A stretch of 64,000 bases of DNA from Lachnospiraceae bacterium (GCA_016294075.1 JAEDCQ010000003.1:62001-126000); one strand, 5' to 3'. Counted from the first letter of the stretch, positions 25,990-34,645 are shown. Notes: generated by a model not told the origin, from the letters alone. A program made the numbers and translations.

Positions 25990-26802
25990 CTACTCCCCTT
26001 TTTCCGTACAAAAGCTACAGGCATGACGATTTCCGACCTCAGATATACGAACCGTTTCTATCGTCCTCTTTAACCCACTACATAATAAGGATGTATGATA
26101 TCGATTTCCGTATTCCGTATAGAAGCATATTCCGCTCAGTCCCCCTGCCTTACAGCTTTCACATACGCGGTATATTTCTCCGCTCTTATTTCTCAGATTC
26201 TTTATCTCTTCTGTCATGGCAGAATGAATCTTCAAGCTCAGGTAACGACAGCTTACACTCATATGATAACTTTCTCCATAGGGGGTTATATATACCCATT
26301 CATCTTTATCGATCATTCCTTCCTGCTTTGTCACATCATATCCGGTCCATTTACGAATACGACAATTAACTATTGTTTGGGAAGGAGAAAACCCCATTAG
26401 GGAGACAACCGGCTTCAGTCTTTGTACCTTTGTTTGAATAATCAAGTCATTTCCCACTTTCTGCCCTTCCTCCGCGACATGGGCATGCACAGAGAGCAGC
26501 TTTGCTCTCTGATGCATGTCTGCAAGATTTGATGAATATTCCCCAAACAGAAGAACAATTGAAAATAGATTAAGAATGGCAAATAGAAACAAAGGAATCG
26601 CTATCGTCGCTTCTATTGTCATACTCCCTTCCACGGCAGAAAGGAGAAATGATGACATCCTTTTTGAACACAGGAATTTCTTTTTACGGGATAAAAATAA
26701 GGCATGTTCGGGATATGCCCGGAGAGAAGTCTTTTTAAAATCTGATTTACAGTTACAAAATTTTTTTTTGCTCAAAAAGGACATCATCATTTCCCCCTTC
26801 AT
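25990..26802 (-). CDS. TadE-like pseudopilin with duplicated His/Cys-rich C-terminus
   Basis: The 270-aa protein carries a pseudopilin leader after a long basic N-terminus: cleavage Gly, then 'SMTIEATIAIPLFLF' with Glu at +5. The external C-terminal part (about 165-270) has two similar units, 'SYHMSVSCRYLSL...CESCKAG' and 'RYHTSLLCSGLKR...HACSFC', each an YHxSxxC block followed by CxxC. This is the pattern of small zinc- or metal-binding YHxxxCxxL units found on clostridial surface proteins. No known pilus protein that I recall has a duplicated copy. It overlaps the DUF5702 gene by 4 bp. Confidence 0.72.
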   Translation of the reverse strand: MKGEMMMSFLSKKKFCNCKSDFKKTSLRAYPEHALFLSRKKKFLCSKRMSSFLLSAVEGSMTIEATIAIPLFLFAILNLFSIVLLFGEYSSNLADMHQRAKLLSVHAHVAEEGQKVGNDLIIQTKVQRLKPVVSLMGFSPSQTIVNCRIRKWTGYDVTKQEGMIDKDEWVYITPYGESYHMSVSCRYLSLKIHSAMTEEIKNLRNKSGEIYRVCESCKAGGLSGICFYTEYGNRYHTSLLCSGLKRTIETVRISEVGNRHACSFCTEKGE

Positions 26803-28250
26803 TCATAAGAATAATTTCGAACAATGGAATACGCATATCCATATCTGCTGGAAATATTTACCGTTGCGTTTAGCTGATAAATACAAGCATCCATCATAAA
26901 AAAACTATTCCCGTATGTATTACGGATATCCATCTCCATAATGTCCATTAAACGCATCCGCACTATATTTTCATCTTTAGCATACAACAATGCGCTTAAA
27001 TAATCGTAATATGTCTTTCCCCCGGGGACATCTTTATATGAATCTAATGAGGAGGTAAACATCAATAACTCACTAAGCTGTATATTCCACGTTGTATCAT
27101 TCTTTATCTTTGCCACAGCTTTTCCATCAAACAAAATACGTATATCCTGTGCTGTCTCCGCATAGCACCATGCGAATAAAATTGTTAATTTTACGGCTTC
27201 ATATAGCTCCGGACTCATTATTCCCGCTGTTACAACCGCCGCCAGTTCCCCGGCCTCAGCCTTTTTAGAGCCACTGGCAAATAAGTATGCTGCATTGATA
27301 ACATATCGAATTTGAAAAAGCTGCTCTGCGAAATCACTTATATTTTCTATATCGCTGCCTTTCCCATATAAAAGATATTCCAATTGATATTCCAGCGCAC
27401 CCTGCTTCTTTTTTTCCTGATAATATCCGCATTTTTCCTCCAGATACTTATGAAATAAAATCTTGTCTGATATCCCATCCGGTAAAGACTGTCCTTTCCA
27501 CAGACTGCTTCCTTTTTTATAATTACGATGACTGATATAATTCTCCAAGTTAACTCTGCTGCCGGAAATACCGCTACTGTCTCTTATAGCATAAGAAAGG
27601 ATCGGACTGCCTCTCATTCCGTCTATGTAATCTGCCGGATTATCTATGGAGATTTCATTCTCCTCTTCTTCCCTTTCCGAATTTAACAGCTCAAGTATTT
27701 TCTTAATATTTCCTTTTGTGCTTTTTCTTTCCCCTTCCAATTTATTAAATTGCTCTTCCGATTTTCCGAATTCGTCATTAAAAAAAGAGTCTGCAATTGA
27801 TAAACCACTTTTTTCTTTCATATATTGAATAATTTGATATTTTAGTACCATGCCTTCTCCATCCGAAAGATATGATATATCGGATAATTTAGCATTATCT
27901 GCATGAATGGCAGTTAAATCCTTATAGCCGGGAATCCGGTTCTTACCGGGCGCATTAAAATTCATATTCATATATTGTAAAAGATGCGATTCTGTTCGGT
28001 TTACATCCGCCGCTTCATATCCATATGTCGTATCTATTGCAAATAAATCATACTGTTTCAATAATTCCTGATGATATTCCGCAAAGATACTGTTTAGCCC
28101 GATATCCATTACGCATTCCGTCTGGAAACGAATTGTCTGCATCCGGATTCCCTCTATCAGGGTAAACAAAAGAGACAGCATGATTAATATGCATAATGAA
28201 AGGTATACGGTAATATACCCTTCTTTCTCTGTATTCTTTTTGACAATCAT
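26799..28250 (-). CDS. DUF5702 protein, TadG-like component of the pilus operon
   Basis: The 483-aa protein has a pseudopilin-like N-terminus, 'EKEGYITVYLSLCILIMLSLLF', but with Tyr where the usual +5 Glu should be, and then a large extracytoplasmic part with 'LLKQYDLFAIDTTYG' and a long helical region. I recognise it as DUF5702, a clostridial protein found in Tad operons. The position after the Flp pilin gene (14-bp gap) and before TadE-like genes fits a TadG-type minor component. Its exact role is unknown. Confidence 0.75.
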   Translation of the reverse strand: MIVKKNTEKEGYITVYLSLCILIMLSLLFTLIEGIRMQTIRFQTECVMDIGLNSIFAEYHQELLKQYDLFAIDTTYGYEAADVNRTESHLLQYMNMNFNAPGKNRIPGYKDLTAIHADNAKLSDISYLSDGEGMVLKYQIIQYMKEKSGLSIADSFFNDEFGKSEEQFNKLEGERKSTKGNIKKILELLNSEREEEENEISIDNPADYIDGMRGSPILSYAIRDSSGISGSRVNLENYISHRNYKKGSSLWKGQSLPDGISDKILFHKYLEEKCGYYQEKKKQGALEYQLEYLLYGKGSDIENISDFAEQLFQIRYVINAAYLFASGSKKAEAGELAAVVTAGIMSPELYEAVKLTILFAWCYAETAQDIRILFDGKAVAKIKNDTTWNIQLSELLMFTSSLDSYKDVPGGKTYYDYLSALLYAKDENIVRMRLMDIMEMDIRNTYGNSFFMMDACIYQLNATVNISSRYGYAYSIVRNYSYE

Positions 28251-28264
28251 GCCATCCCCTTTCT

Positions 28265-28438
28265 TTAGATACTGTTTGCCTGACTTGTAATCTTTGTGAA
28301 AATATTGTTTACCAGCTCATTTAACTGATTTTTAAAGATTATAACAAGACCTATGAGAACCACAATTATTAATATGATCTCTACCGTTCCCATTCCATCC
28401 TCTTCTTTTAAAAATGCTTTTATTCCTCTCAATTTCAT
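28265..28438 (-). CDS. flp: Flp-type IVb pilin
   Basis: The 57-aa protein is a major pilin of the Flp type. The leader is KLRGIKAFLKEEDG, cleavage follows Gly, and the mature part starts 'MGTVEIILIIVVLIGLVIIF' with Glu at +5, then a short tail ending TSQANSI. It needs a prepilin peptidase and the TadA motor for assembly outside the cell. I start at the ATG at 28438 because GGAGG lies 4 nt upstream; the frame has an upstream TTG without support. It lies between tadC (14 bp) and DUF5702 (14 bp). Confidence 0.88.
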   Translation of the reverse strand: MKLRGIKAFLKEEDGMGTVEIILIIVVLIGLVIIFKNQLNELVNNIFTKITSQANSI

Positions 28439-28452
28439 TCTTCCTCCCAATC

Positions 28453-29829
28453 TTAAATACCTCCAAACGATAAATATGCAGGTATCACAATAATAACCAA
28501 TACAATACCCAGCATAAGCATCATTGGCATCAGTAGTTTTGTTTCTGCCTCTTCTCCAAGCTTTCTGGCTGCCCGTTTTCGTTCTTCAAATGCATTTTGG
28601 GTTTCGGCAAAAAGCGCTTCCCTTAGTCCTTCCGTGCCTCTTTTTAAATTTTGAAGAATCAGGGAGACCAGTTTTTTATAACAGAAAAGATTACAACGCT
28701 CTGCCCAGAAACCCAATGCCTCTGCTTCATTCATGCCGTTCTCCACCTTCCGTAGGGCCAATAATAATTCTTCACACACATATTGCTTTTTTCCTCCTCT
28801 CTTTAGTTTCTTCTGATAATCATTTCCGATTCGTATCAGTGCACCCCGGATGCTCATTCCGGAGCAAATCAATAACTGCAATTTACAAACAAATTCCGGA
28901 TATTCCGATAAAAGTATCTTTTTTCTTCTTTCATATTTATTATGTAACTCTCGGTCCCTCCCTGTAAAAACAGTAACAACACTACCGGCTAACAGAAAAA
29001 AGAGCATTGGTAACAGCTTTCCCGAAGAATCTTTCCATTTAACCGGAAAATCTCCTAAACGATTTGGCAGCTGTAAAACCGGTTCCGTATCATTTTCTTT
29101 CTGATTTGTCTCTATCATCGTAAGCAAATCCTGTTTTATCTCTTCCTCTTCAGATAAAGCCGGCGGATATAGTGTTAGGGTAAGTACTTTTTCCAATGAA
29201 ATATCCTCATAAAATAATGTTGCACATAAGCTGACATCAATTCCTTCCTGCGGAATCTCACTATAGTTTATTTCTCCGTTTTCCTGCAGTACTTCATAAT
29301 TGCTGCTCTGCCAAAAAATACTGACCGGAGCGTCATCCCACTCATTCATTAATATAAGCGGTTTATCAACATATGAAAGAGAACCGTTCTCTCCTAAAAT
29401 CCGATTGGGTAAAACCTCTGCAATTTCTTCTAATAAGCGCTCCGCTTCCTCCGTTGTCAAAGTCTTTTCCGGAACGGAAATTCCTATATCCTTTATCAAA
29501 AATTCACCAACCCGGGCATCCAATGTAACCTTTTTTTCCTTACTGCCGGCAGGGTTTTTCCGTAAAACATTTTCTTCTATCAACACACTGCTTCTGCTTT
29601 CACTCCATATATATATTAAAATCAGAAAAAGTCCTGCAAAAATGATAGAAATACACAATGAGATTTTTTTTGCATAAAATTCATAGATAATTTTTTTTGT
29701 ATTACCACCGGGATTAAGGCTGCTGATTTCCATTTCTATACGATGCGGGAAATACTGTTTTTTCTTTCTCCCGCATACCGATATCCAACAATCCAACAAT
29801 CTTTTTGCAGTCGTATGTTTCTTTTTCAT
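28453..29829 (-). CDS. tadC: TadC-like type II/IV secretion system F protein, extended N-terminus
   Basis: The 458-aa protein ends in a GspF/TadC core (about 290-458: 'LQLLICSGMSIRGALIRIGNDYQ', 'EEARKLGEEAETKLLMPMMLMLG'-type residues and two membrane segments), which forms the inner-membrane platform with TadB. The first 290 residues are an addition absent from ordinary TadC: a membrane helix (about 55-75) and an external domain with 'LTTEEAERLLEEIAEVLPN'. This clostridial form may couple the platform to the cell wall, by inference. The start at 29829 has AGGTGGA upstream. Confidence 0.8.
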   Translation of the reverse strand: MKKKHTTAKRLLDCWISVCGRKKKQYFPHRIEMEISSLNPGGNTKKIIYEFYAKKISLCISIIFAGLFLILIYIWSESRSSVLIEENVLRKNPAGSKEKKVTLDARVGEFLIKDIGISVPEKTLTTEEAERLLEEIAEVLPNRILGENGSLSYVDKPLILMNEWDDAPVSIFWQSSNYEVLQENGEINYSEIPQEGIDVSLCATLFYEDISLEKVLTLTLYPPALSEEEEIKQDLLTMIETNQKENDTEPVLQLPNRLGDFPVKWKDSSGKLLPMLFFLLAGSVVTVFTGRDRELHNKYERRKKILLSEYPEFVCKLQLLICSGMSIRGALIRIGNDYQKKLKRGGKKQYVCEELLLALRKVENGMNEAEALGFWAERCNLFCYKKLVSLILQNLKRGTEGLREALFAETQNAFEERKRAARKLGEEAETKLLMPMMLMLGIVLVIIVIPAYLSFGGI

Positions 29830-29834
29830 TCCAC

Positions 29835-30632
29835 CTATACCTCTATCTCCGTTATCCTTCGAGCAAACAACACAGCCGTCAAGTAAATGATAAGACAAAT
29901 AGTCATGAGTATTCTTCCTGCTGTAGTGGTATACAATACATCAAAATAACCCCGGGATGTAAAATCCACATACAAAATAATAAAGAACGGAATTATGCAC
30001 ATAATATCTGATTCCAGTTTTTTAGAAGCAATCAAAAGCTGTATATCCTGTTTTACAGTCATTTTCTCTTCTATTACGGAAATACTGTTATAAAAAATTC
30101 TCTCTAAATTTCCACCACTCTGCTTTCCGATTACTAAAATACCTGCAAAATCACAAACATCCTCTATACCGCTCCGGTTACCGAAATCCTCTATCAGCTT
30201 TTCCAATTCTTCATTATTTCGGAGACCCGTTTTTATTATGAAAAGCTCTTTTACCATTACACTTTCATTTCCGTAATACTGCATCATATCACGATATGCC
30301 TCTGTAAAAGCATTCTCTATGGAATACCCTGCCTGCATTCCGCTATTTACAAAATTTAATGTCTCTTTAAACTGAAGGCTTAATTCCTCCTTTTGTTTTA
30401 TACATAATTTTTTTCTTTTATCTTTTATATAGAAATATATAAAAGGATTCAAAAAAACGACTGCCCATATAGAACGGTAGAAAAAATAGGAAAAAATACA
30501 GACAAGCAAAAAACCTTCCAAAGCATATCGGATTATTTCTTTTACGGAAAAATGGTATTCGTTATAATCCACCCTTAACATATTCTTTCGTTTTTTATTC
30601 CCCAATCCCCGCATCAAACAATTTTCCGGCAT
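29835..30632 (-). CDS. tadB: TadB-like inner-membrane platform protein
   Basis: The 265-aa protein has two N-terminal membrane segments (about 32-70), a GspF-like cytoplasmic helical domain ('NFVNSGMQAGYSIENAFTEAYRDM', 'FAGILVIGKQSGGNLERIF') and two final membrane segments. With TadC it forms the platform turned by the TadA ATPase. The start (MPENCL) has AGGAGA 8 nt upstream and overlaps the end of tadA by 38 bp, a translational coupling. Confidence 0.85.
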   Translation of the reverse strand: MPENCLMRGLGNKKRKNMLRVDYNEYHFSVKEIIRYALEGFLLVCIFSYFFYRSIWAVVFLNPFIYFYIKDKRKKLCIKQKEELSLQFKETLNFVNSGMQAGYSIENAFTEAYRDMMQYYGNESVMVKELFIIKTGLRNNEELEKLIEDFGNRSGIEDVCDFAGILVIGKQSGGNLERIFYNSISVIEEKMTVKQDIQLLIASKKLESDIMCIIPFFIILYVDFTSRGYFDVLYTTTAGRILMTICLIIYLTAVLFARRITEIEV

Positions 30633-31827
30633 TTTTTAATTCTCCTATCCTTTTAAGACTCCCGGTAACATTTTGAGTATCTGTTTTTGATTCTTCTTCA
30701 TATTGGAAAATCGGATTTACAGATATCTTTTTATCATCCATTCCCGTAACTTCAATAATTTCCAATACTTTCCTGCTTTTATCGCGCATTCTTCCCAAAT
30801 GAACAATAATATCAACTCCGCTGCTGATTTGCCTTCGTATTGCCTCAACCGGAATCTGCACCGCCATTAATATCATTGTCTCCAAACGTAACAGTGCATC
30901 TCCGGCACTGTTTGCATGTACGGTAGACATACTCCCGTCATGGCCACAGTTCATTGCTGAGCAGACCATATCCATTGCTTCCGGACCTCTCACTTCTCCG
31001 ACAATAATTCGTGAAGGTCTCATTCTTAAAGATGCCTTAATTAAATCACGTATGGAAATGGCTTTTCCGTTTTCCGTATTTGCATTTTTTGTTTCCAGAC
31101 GAACAAGATTATCAATTCCCTGTATCTGTAATTCAGCACTGTCCTCGATAGTGATAATCCTTTCCTCTTTGGGAATATAACCGGACAAAGCATTTAAAAA
31201 AGTTGTTTTTCCGCTTCCAGTTCCGCCACTTATTATGATGTTATATCCTGCATATACCAGTCTCTGTAGAAACACAGCCGCTTCCTCCGTCAGGGAACTG
31301 ATGGAAACCAGCTTCCTCATATCATACGGTTCCTTGGGAAAACGCCTGATTGTCAGAATAGGCCCATTCAGTGCAACGGGATTTAAAACTACATTGACTC
31401 TTGAGCCGTCTTCCAATCTGGCATCCACAATCGGTGTTGTATCGTTTACGACCCGATTGCATTTTGCCACAATTTGCTGAATAATATTTTTAAGCTTTTC
31501 TTCCGATTCAAACCTATCATCCAATTTGTACAGACATCCGTCTTTCTCTATGAAAACATGATTCGGTCCGTTTACCATTATTTCCGTGACAGACGGGTTT
31601 TCCAATATAGGCTGCAAAATATCTAATTTTCGCAACGAATAGAATATCTCACGACCTATTACCAATCTTCTGTGATAAGGATAAAAAGAATTTTTCGTTT
31701 CTTCCTCCAAATATTGAGTTATTAAATCTCCGATACGTTCATCAGAGACATCTCTTTCATATTCCAATTGTTCCAAAACACGTTTTCTGACAGTCACTGT
31801 TATTTCCTTTTCCTTATCGCTCAACAT
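30595..31827 (-). CDS. tadA: TadA/CpaF secretion ATPase
   Basis: This 410-aa cytoplasmic hexameric ATPase powers Flp pilus assembly. It has the N-terminal domain of the family ('NPSVTEIMVNGPNHVFIEKDG'), Walker A 'ISGGTGSGKTTFLNAL', the Asp box 'IEDSAELQI', Walker B 'RPSRIIVGEVRGPEAMDM' and the His box 'GHDGSMSTVHANS'. All nucleotide-binding motifs are intact. It overlaps the TadZ-like gene by 14 bp and tadB by 38 bp. Confidence 0.95.
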   Translation of the reverse strand: MLSDKEKEITVTVRKRVLEQLEYERDVSDERIGDLITQYLEEETKNSFYPYHRRLVIGREIFYSLRKLDILQPILENPSVTEIMVNGPNHVFIEKDGCLYKLDDRFESEEKLKNIIQQIVAKCNRVVNDTTPIVDARLEDGSRVNVVLNPVALNGPILTIRRFPKEPYDMRKLVSISSLTEEAAVFLQRLVYAGYNIIISGGTGSGKTTFLNALSGYIPKEERIITIEDSAELQIQGIDNLVRLETKNANTENGKAISIRDLIKASLRMRPSRIIVGEVRGPEAMDMVCSAMNCGHDGSMSTVHANSAGDALLRLETMILMAVQIPVEAIRRQISSGVDIIVHLGRMRDKSRKVLEIIEVTGMDDKKISVNPIFQYEEESKTDTQNVTGSLKRIGELKNAGKLFDAGIGE

Positions 31828-32815
31828 AAAAATCCTCCTTCAGATATTCCTTTGCGGTTGCTGCAAGCTCACTTACCGTAAAACGCTCCAATTGCTTTGG
31901 CAAATACGATATTTCTGCAAAACTGCATCTATTTGATTTTTCCATAATATCCTCATATCTGCACTGGTTGAGCATCCGTTCATATTGATCCATCTTTGCC
32001 ATTGCAAATCCGTCTTCTGCCGTAATGGTATAAATACGGTCACAATGCCTTAATATTTCAAATAACCCCTGTATACTGTCCGATAAATCCAGCAAAAGAT
32101 ATTCATATGCAGTACATACCTCTATTTCATAAAAAAGCTGAAGCCATTCTCTGGAAGAGATGCTGAGCAAATCCATCTGACAACGCATCGGGGGCAGAAT
32201 ATCCAATCCGTTTATCTGTTCCGTAATACCGGATAAATAGAAAGCAATACCGTTTTTTCCATTTTGTAGATAATAGAGCAGGTCTGATAAATCCTTTGCA
32301 AAGCTTCTTCCCATCAAAATATCAAGCCCCGAACAAGGTTCTAAATTAATATACAAAGTGCCTCCACGCCTTGCTAACAGTTGTCCCATTGTCAATGCAA
32401 ACGATGTCTGCATTCCTCTTTTTATCGGTGAATAAAAACCAATTACCTTTAGTTTTTTCTTTCTTGTAATATGACTGTGCTTACCCGGTTCCTTTGCAAG
32501 CAGCGTAAGAACATTTTTTAACAGCATTTCGCATGATTGATATTTGCAGACAATATCCTCTGTTTCATATGAGTTGGTACTGTCCTCGCTTAATAAAATA
32601 ACCTTGTCCGCCGGATTAAGTGCCTTCAATTCTTTAAAGAATAGCTCCGAAGCCAGCACAACTTCCGTTTTCTGCTCCTTTGAAAAGTTGTTCAGCTTTT
32701 CCGGCGTAGAAAAATATTGTGCCCGAAACGGAAATCCCTCCTTTTGATTTATGTAATTTACTAAGGAAGATGCATATGCCTCTTCCGCATCACATACTGC
32801 TAAGATATGATTCAT
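31814..32815 (-). CDS. TadZ/CpaE-like ParA-fold protein lacking a P-loop
   Basis: The 333-aa protein has an N-terminal receiver-like domain (about 1-115: 'HILAVCDAEEAYASSLVNYI') and a MinD/ParA-like domain (about 120-333). TadZ proteins localise the pilus machine to the pole. The usual deviant Walker A (KGGxGKT/S) reads 'YSPIKRGMQTSFALT' here, so the Gly-Lys is missing and ATP hydrolysis is unlikely, while 'YINLEPCSGLDIL' and 'EYLLLDLSDSIQG' keep the other fold elements. The start at 32815 has GGAGGAGC upstream. It precedes tadA with a 14-bp overlap. Confidence 0.78.
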   Translation of the reverse strand: MNHILAVCDAEEAYASSLVNYINQKEGFPFRAQYFSTPEKLNNFSKEQKTEVVLASELFFKELKALNPADKVILLSEDSTNSYETEDIVCKYQSCEMLLKNVLTLLAKEPGKHSHITRKKKLKVIGFYSPIKRGMQTSFALTMGQLLARRGGTLYINLEPCSGLDILMGRSFAKDLSDLLYYLQNGKNGIAFYLSGITEQINGLDILPPMRCQMDLLSISSREWLQLFYEIEVCTAYEYLLLDLSDSIQGLFEILRHCDRIYTITAEDGFAMAKMDQYERMLNQCRYEDIMEKSNRCSFAEISYLPKQLERFTVSELAATAKEYLKEDFYVER

Positions 32816-32828
32816 AGATAAGCTCCTC

Positions 32829-33338
32829 CTATAGATTCGAAGATATGAGTACTCCAAAAAAGATTGGTAATGCCAGATGAATAGCATTTTTTGTATTTGG
32901 GGATGTATCGGGAGATAATGTTTCTAATAAAAGATTTTTCTGACCTATCAAGAAAAATTTAAGACAACAAAAGAAATGATATATTTTCTCCCGAAAAGAT
33001 TTCTGACAAATAATTTGAAATATTTTTAAAAATGAAAAGATGCCTGCAATAATAAAACAGATTTGGATAGATTTAATAAATTGTCCGGTATCCAAATAAA
33101 AACCGGTCATGGCGATACACTTTATATCCCCCGCTCCTAACGCCTTTATGGAAAAGAGCGGAAATAATATCAGTGTTATCAATATGCTTTGTATCATACT
33201 TTCTGTTAAATTATCCGTTGTAAAAATGCCTATGGTTATTCCAATTATAATTATGTAATTCGGAATTTTTCCTTTTTTCAAATCGGTGCAGACGGCTATT
33301 AACAAAAGGATATAAAGAAAGACTGTTATCTGCCTCAC
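32829..33338 (-). CDS. A24 prepilin peptidase (TadV/CpaA-like), head of the Tad operon
   Basis: The 169-aa polytopic protein has both catalytic Asp motifs in standard form: 'VCTDLKKGKIPN' and 'ALGAGDIKCIA'. It should process the Flp pilin and pseudopilins. The first in-frame start is GTG at 33338, but it lies inside the nine-base Shine-Dalgarno AGGAGGTGA (33335-33343), which is too close. An ATA codon at 33327-33329 lies 5 nt after the Shine-Dalgarno and gives 16 residues before the first Asp, as in relatives, so it may be the true start. No ATG is near. Confidence 0.85.
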   Translation of the reverse strand: MRQITVFLYILLLIAVCTDLKKGKIPNYIIIIGITIGIFTTDNLTESMIQSILITLILFPLFSIKALGAGDIKCIAMTGFYLDTGQFIKSIQICFIIAGIFSFLKIFQIICQKSFREKIYHFFCCLKFFLIGQKNLLLETLSPDTSPNTKNAIHLALPIFFGVLISSNL

Positions 33339-33343
33339 CTCCT
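33335..33343 (-). promoter_or_regulatory. perfect Shine-Dalgarno without a normal start codon
   Basis: AGGAGGTGA on the minus strand matches the anti-Shine-Dalgarno over nine bases. The next in-frame codon at normal spacing (5 nt) is ATA at 33327-33329; no ATG, GTG or TTG fits there. Confidence 0.6.
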
Positions 33344-33402
33344 GCCGGTAATACTGACAACGTAATAGAAAAACCGTTGAAATGATTCTGACTTGTAGTG
33401 TG

Positions 33403-33432
33403 AGTATAATGTATTCGGTTTTTCCCTGTCAA
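33403..33432 (-). promoter_or_regulatory. promoter of the Tad pilus operon
   Basis: On the minus strand a perfect TTGACA (33427-33432), an 18-bp spacer and TATACT (33403-33408) lie about 60 bp before the first Tad gene. This would give a leader of about 55 nt. Confidence 0.75.
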
Positions 33433-33467
33433 TAATTTTTACTGAATTGTGCTTTTTTGACATTTTT

Positions 33468-33740
33468 CTACAAAATGGAGCATAATCGTATTCCGTACAA
33501 AAGAATCACTCCCGGCGCTCCGAAGACTGCACCCGTGAAAACGGTATACGGATTAATTCCCACCTCACAGGACAGATTCTGCCAGATAAAAATCTGATTG
33601 ATTACATAGATTCCAATCGTACTCATAATTCCCCGTAAAATAAAGTTTATAAGCCATTCTGAGCGCTTTTTCAAAGCTATGAACAAGAGTCCCAATGCAC
33701 ATATTATTACACCGATAATTGCCCATCCTTCTTTTTCCAT
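33468..33740 (-). CDS. bofA: BofA-like protein (pro-sigma-K processing inhibitor family)
   Basis: The 90-aa membrane protein has three predicted hydrophobic segments and the final 'GAVFGAPGVILLYGI' typical of BofA, which in Bacillus holds SpoIVFB inactive until the forespore signal. Many non-sporulating Clostridia keep the family, so its presence suggests, but does not prove, sporulation. The start at 33740 has GGAGAG 4 nt upstream; the frame has an upstream TTG. DUF2508 lies divergently, and the two are neighbours in many Firmicutes. Confidence 0.85.
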   Translation of the reverse strand: MEKEGWAIIGVIICALGLLFIALKKRSEWLINFILRGIMSTIGIYVINQIFIWQNLSCEVGINPYTVFTGAVFGAPGVILLYGIRLCSIL

Positions 33741-33892
33741 AATACTCTCCAACGATTTTTCTCTTCTATTTTATGCTTGTTTTTTTGTAATATGACCAAG
33801 CCAAAATGGATAATAAATGTATAAATCTTCCAATCATGACTATACTTTTAGTAGAAAAAAACGCAAGTTCAGTAAAGAAAGGAACTGATAAT

Positions 33893-34186
33893 ATGAAATT
33901 CTTTTTTCGTGAAAGAAAAAATCCGACCATAAATGAAGTCCCCAAGACACAACGTGAGCTGCTTCTTGAGGACTTAGAAAAAACAAAATGTGAATTGGAT
34001 ACCGCATACCGCGGTTTTGATTATGTAACCGACCCGGATTTAATTGACTGCTATATTTATGATATTAATGCCATTTTAAAAAGGTACAAATATTTATTGG
34101 AACAGGTCGAGGAAACAAACCGTGAGCCGGAACCTGTTTCCTATCCGTCAGACACGAAATCCGCGGCTACTGCTTTCATCAGCTAA
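33893..34186 (+). CDS. DUF2508 (YaaL-like) protein
   Basis: The 97-aa cytoplasmic protein has the DUF2508 pattern 'LEKTKCELDTAYRGFDYVTDPDLIDCYIYDINAILKRYKYLLEQ', a two-helix hairpin of unknown function found next to bofA in spore-forming Firmicutes. The start at 33893 (MKFFFRERK) has GAAAGG upstream; the longer frame from 33806 has no ribosome site. Its 3' end overlaps the convergent fliS by 39 bp, which may matter for antisense effects. Confidence 0.82.
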   Translation: MKFFFRERKNPTINEVPKTQRELLLEDLEKTKCELDTAYRGFDYVTDPDLIDCYIYDINAILKRYKYLLEQVEETNREPEPVSYPSDTKSAATAFIS

Positions 34187-34624
34187 GCTTTCATTTAAAG
34201 CATATTTTCCATAGGTTAAACCCGCAACAACCGTCTGGGTATGACCCATTACAGGAGCACTTTTATCTTGTGAGGCAATTTGTGCATATGCATCACGCAG
34301 TGTTATCAAATTATCCTTCACAGCACATAAGGGCTCCTTTTTTTTCTGTAAAACACTTTCCCTCAGGGATTTTTTCATGGAAAGATAAATACGGTGCAGT
34401 ACCGTTGCCAAATCGTACTCAAAATGCAGATTGGCTATCATCTCTTCTATGCATTTTTTTGCAAAGCTTATCTGAACGGAAGCCCTTTCAATATCTCCCT
34501 CTTCCATATTCTTAATTGCTTCTTCCATATATACAAGAGTAATATCATATAGAATTACTATGAGCTCCGTAGAATTAGCCTGTGATATTTTTCTGGTAAA
34601 GTCCTTTTTCTGCTCTGCCGTCAT
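34148..34624 (-). CDS. fliS: FliS-like flagellin export chaperone
   Basis: The 158-aa helical-bundle protein has the FliS pattern 'ISQANSTELIVILYDITLVYMEEAI' and 'ISFAKKCIEEMIANLHFEYDLATVLHRIYLSMKKSL'. FliS binds the C-terminus of flagellin and keeps it unfolded for export. It is 40 residues longer than Bacillus FliS, with a Ser/Gly-rich tail after about residue 120. It follows flagellin by 21 bp, so the two are co-expressed. The start at 34624 (MTAEQK) is preferred over an upstream GTG. Confidence 0.85.
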   Translation of the reverse strand: MTAEQKKDFTRKISQANSTELIVILYDITLVYMEEAIKNMEEGDIERASVQISFAKKCIEEMIANLHFEYDLATVLHRIYLSMKKSLRESVLQKKKEPLCAVKDNLITLRDAYAQIASQDKSAPVMGHTQTVVAGLTYGKYALNESLADESSSRGFRV

Positions 34625-34645
34625 ATAACCGCCCACACCTTTCTG

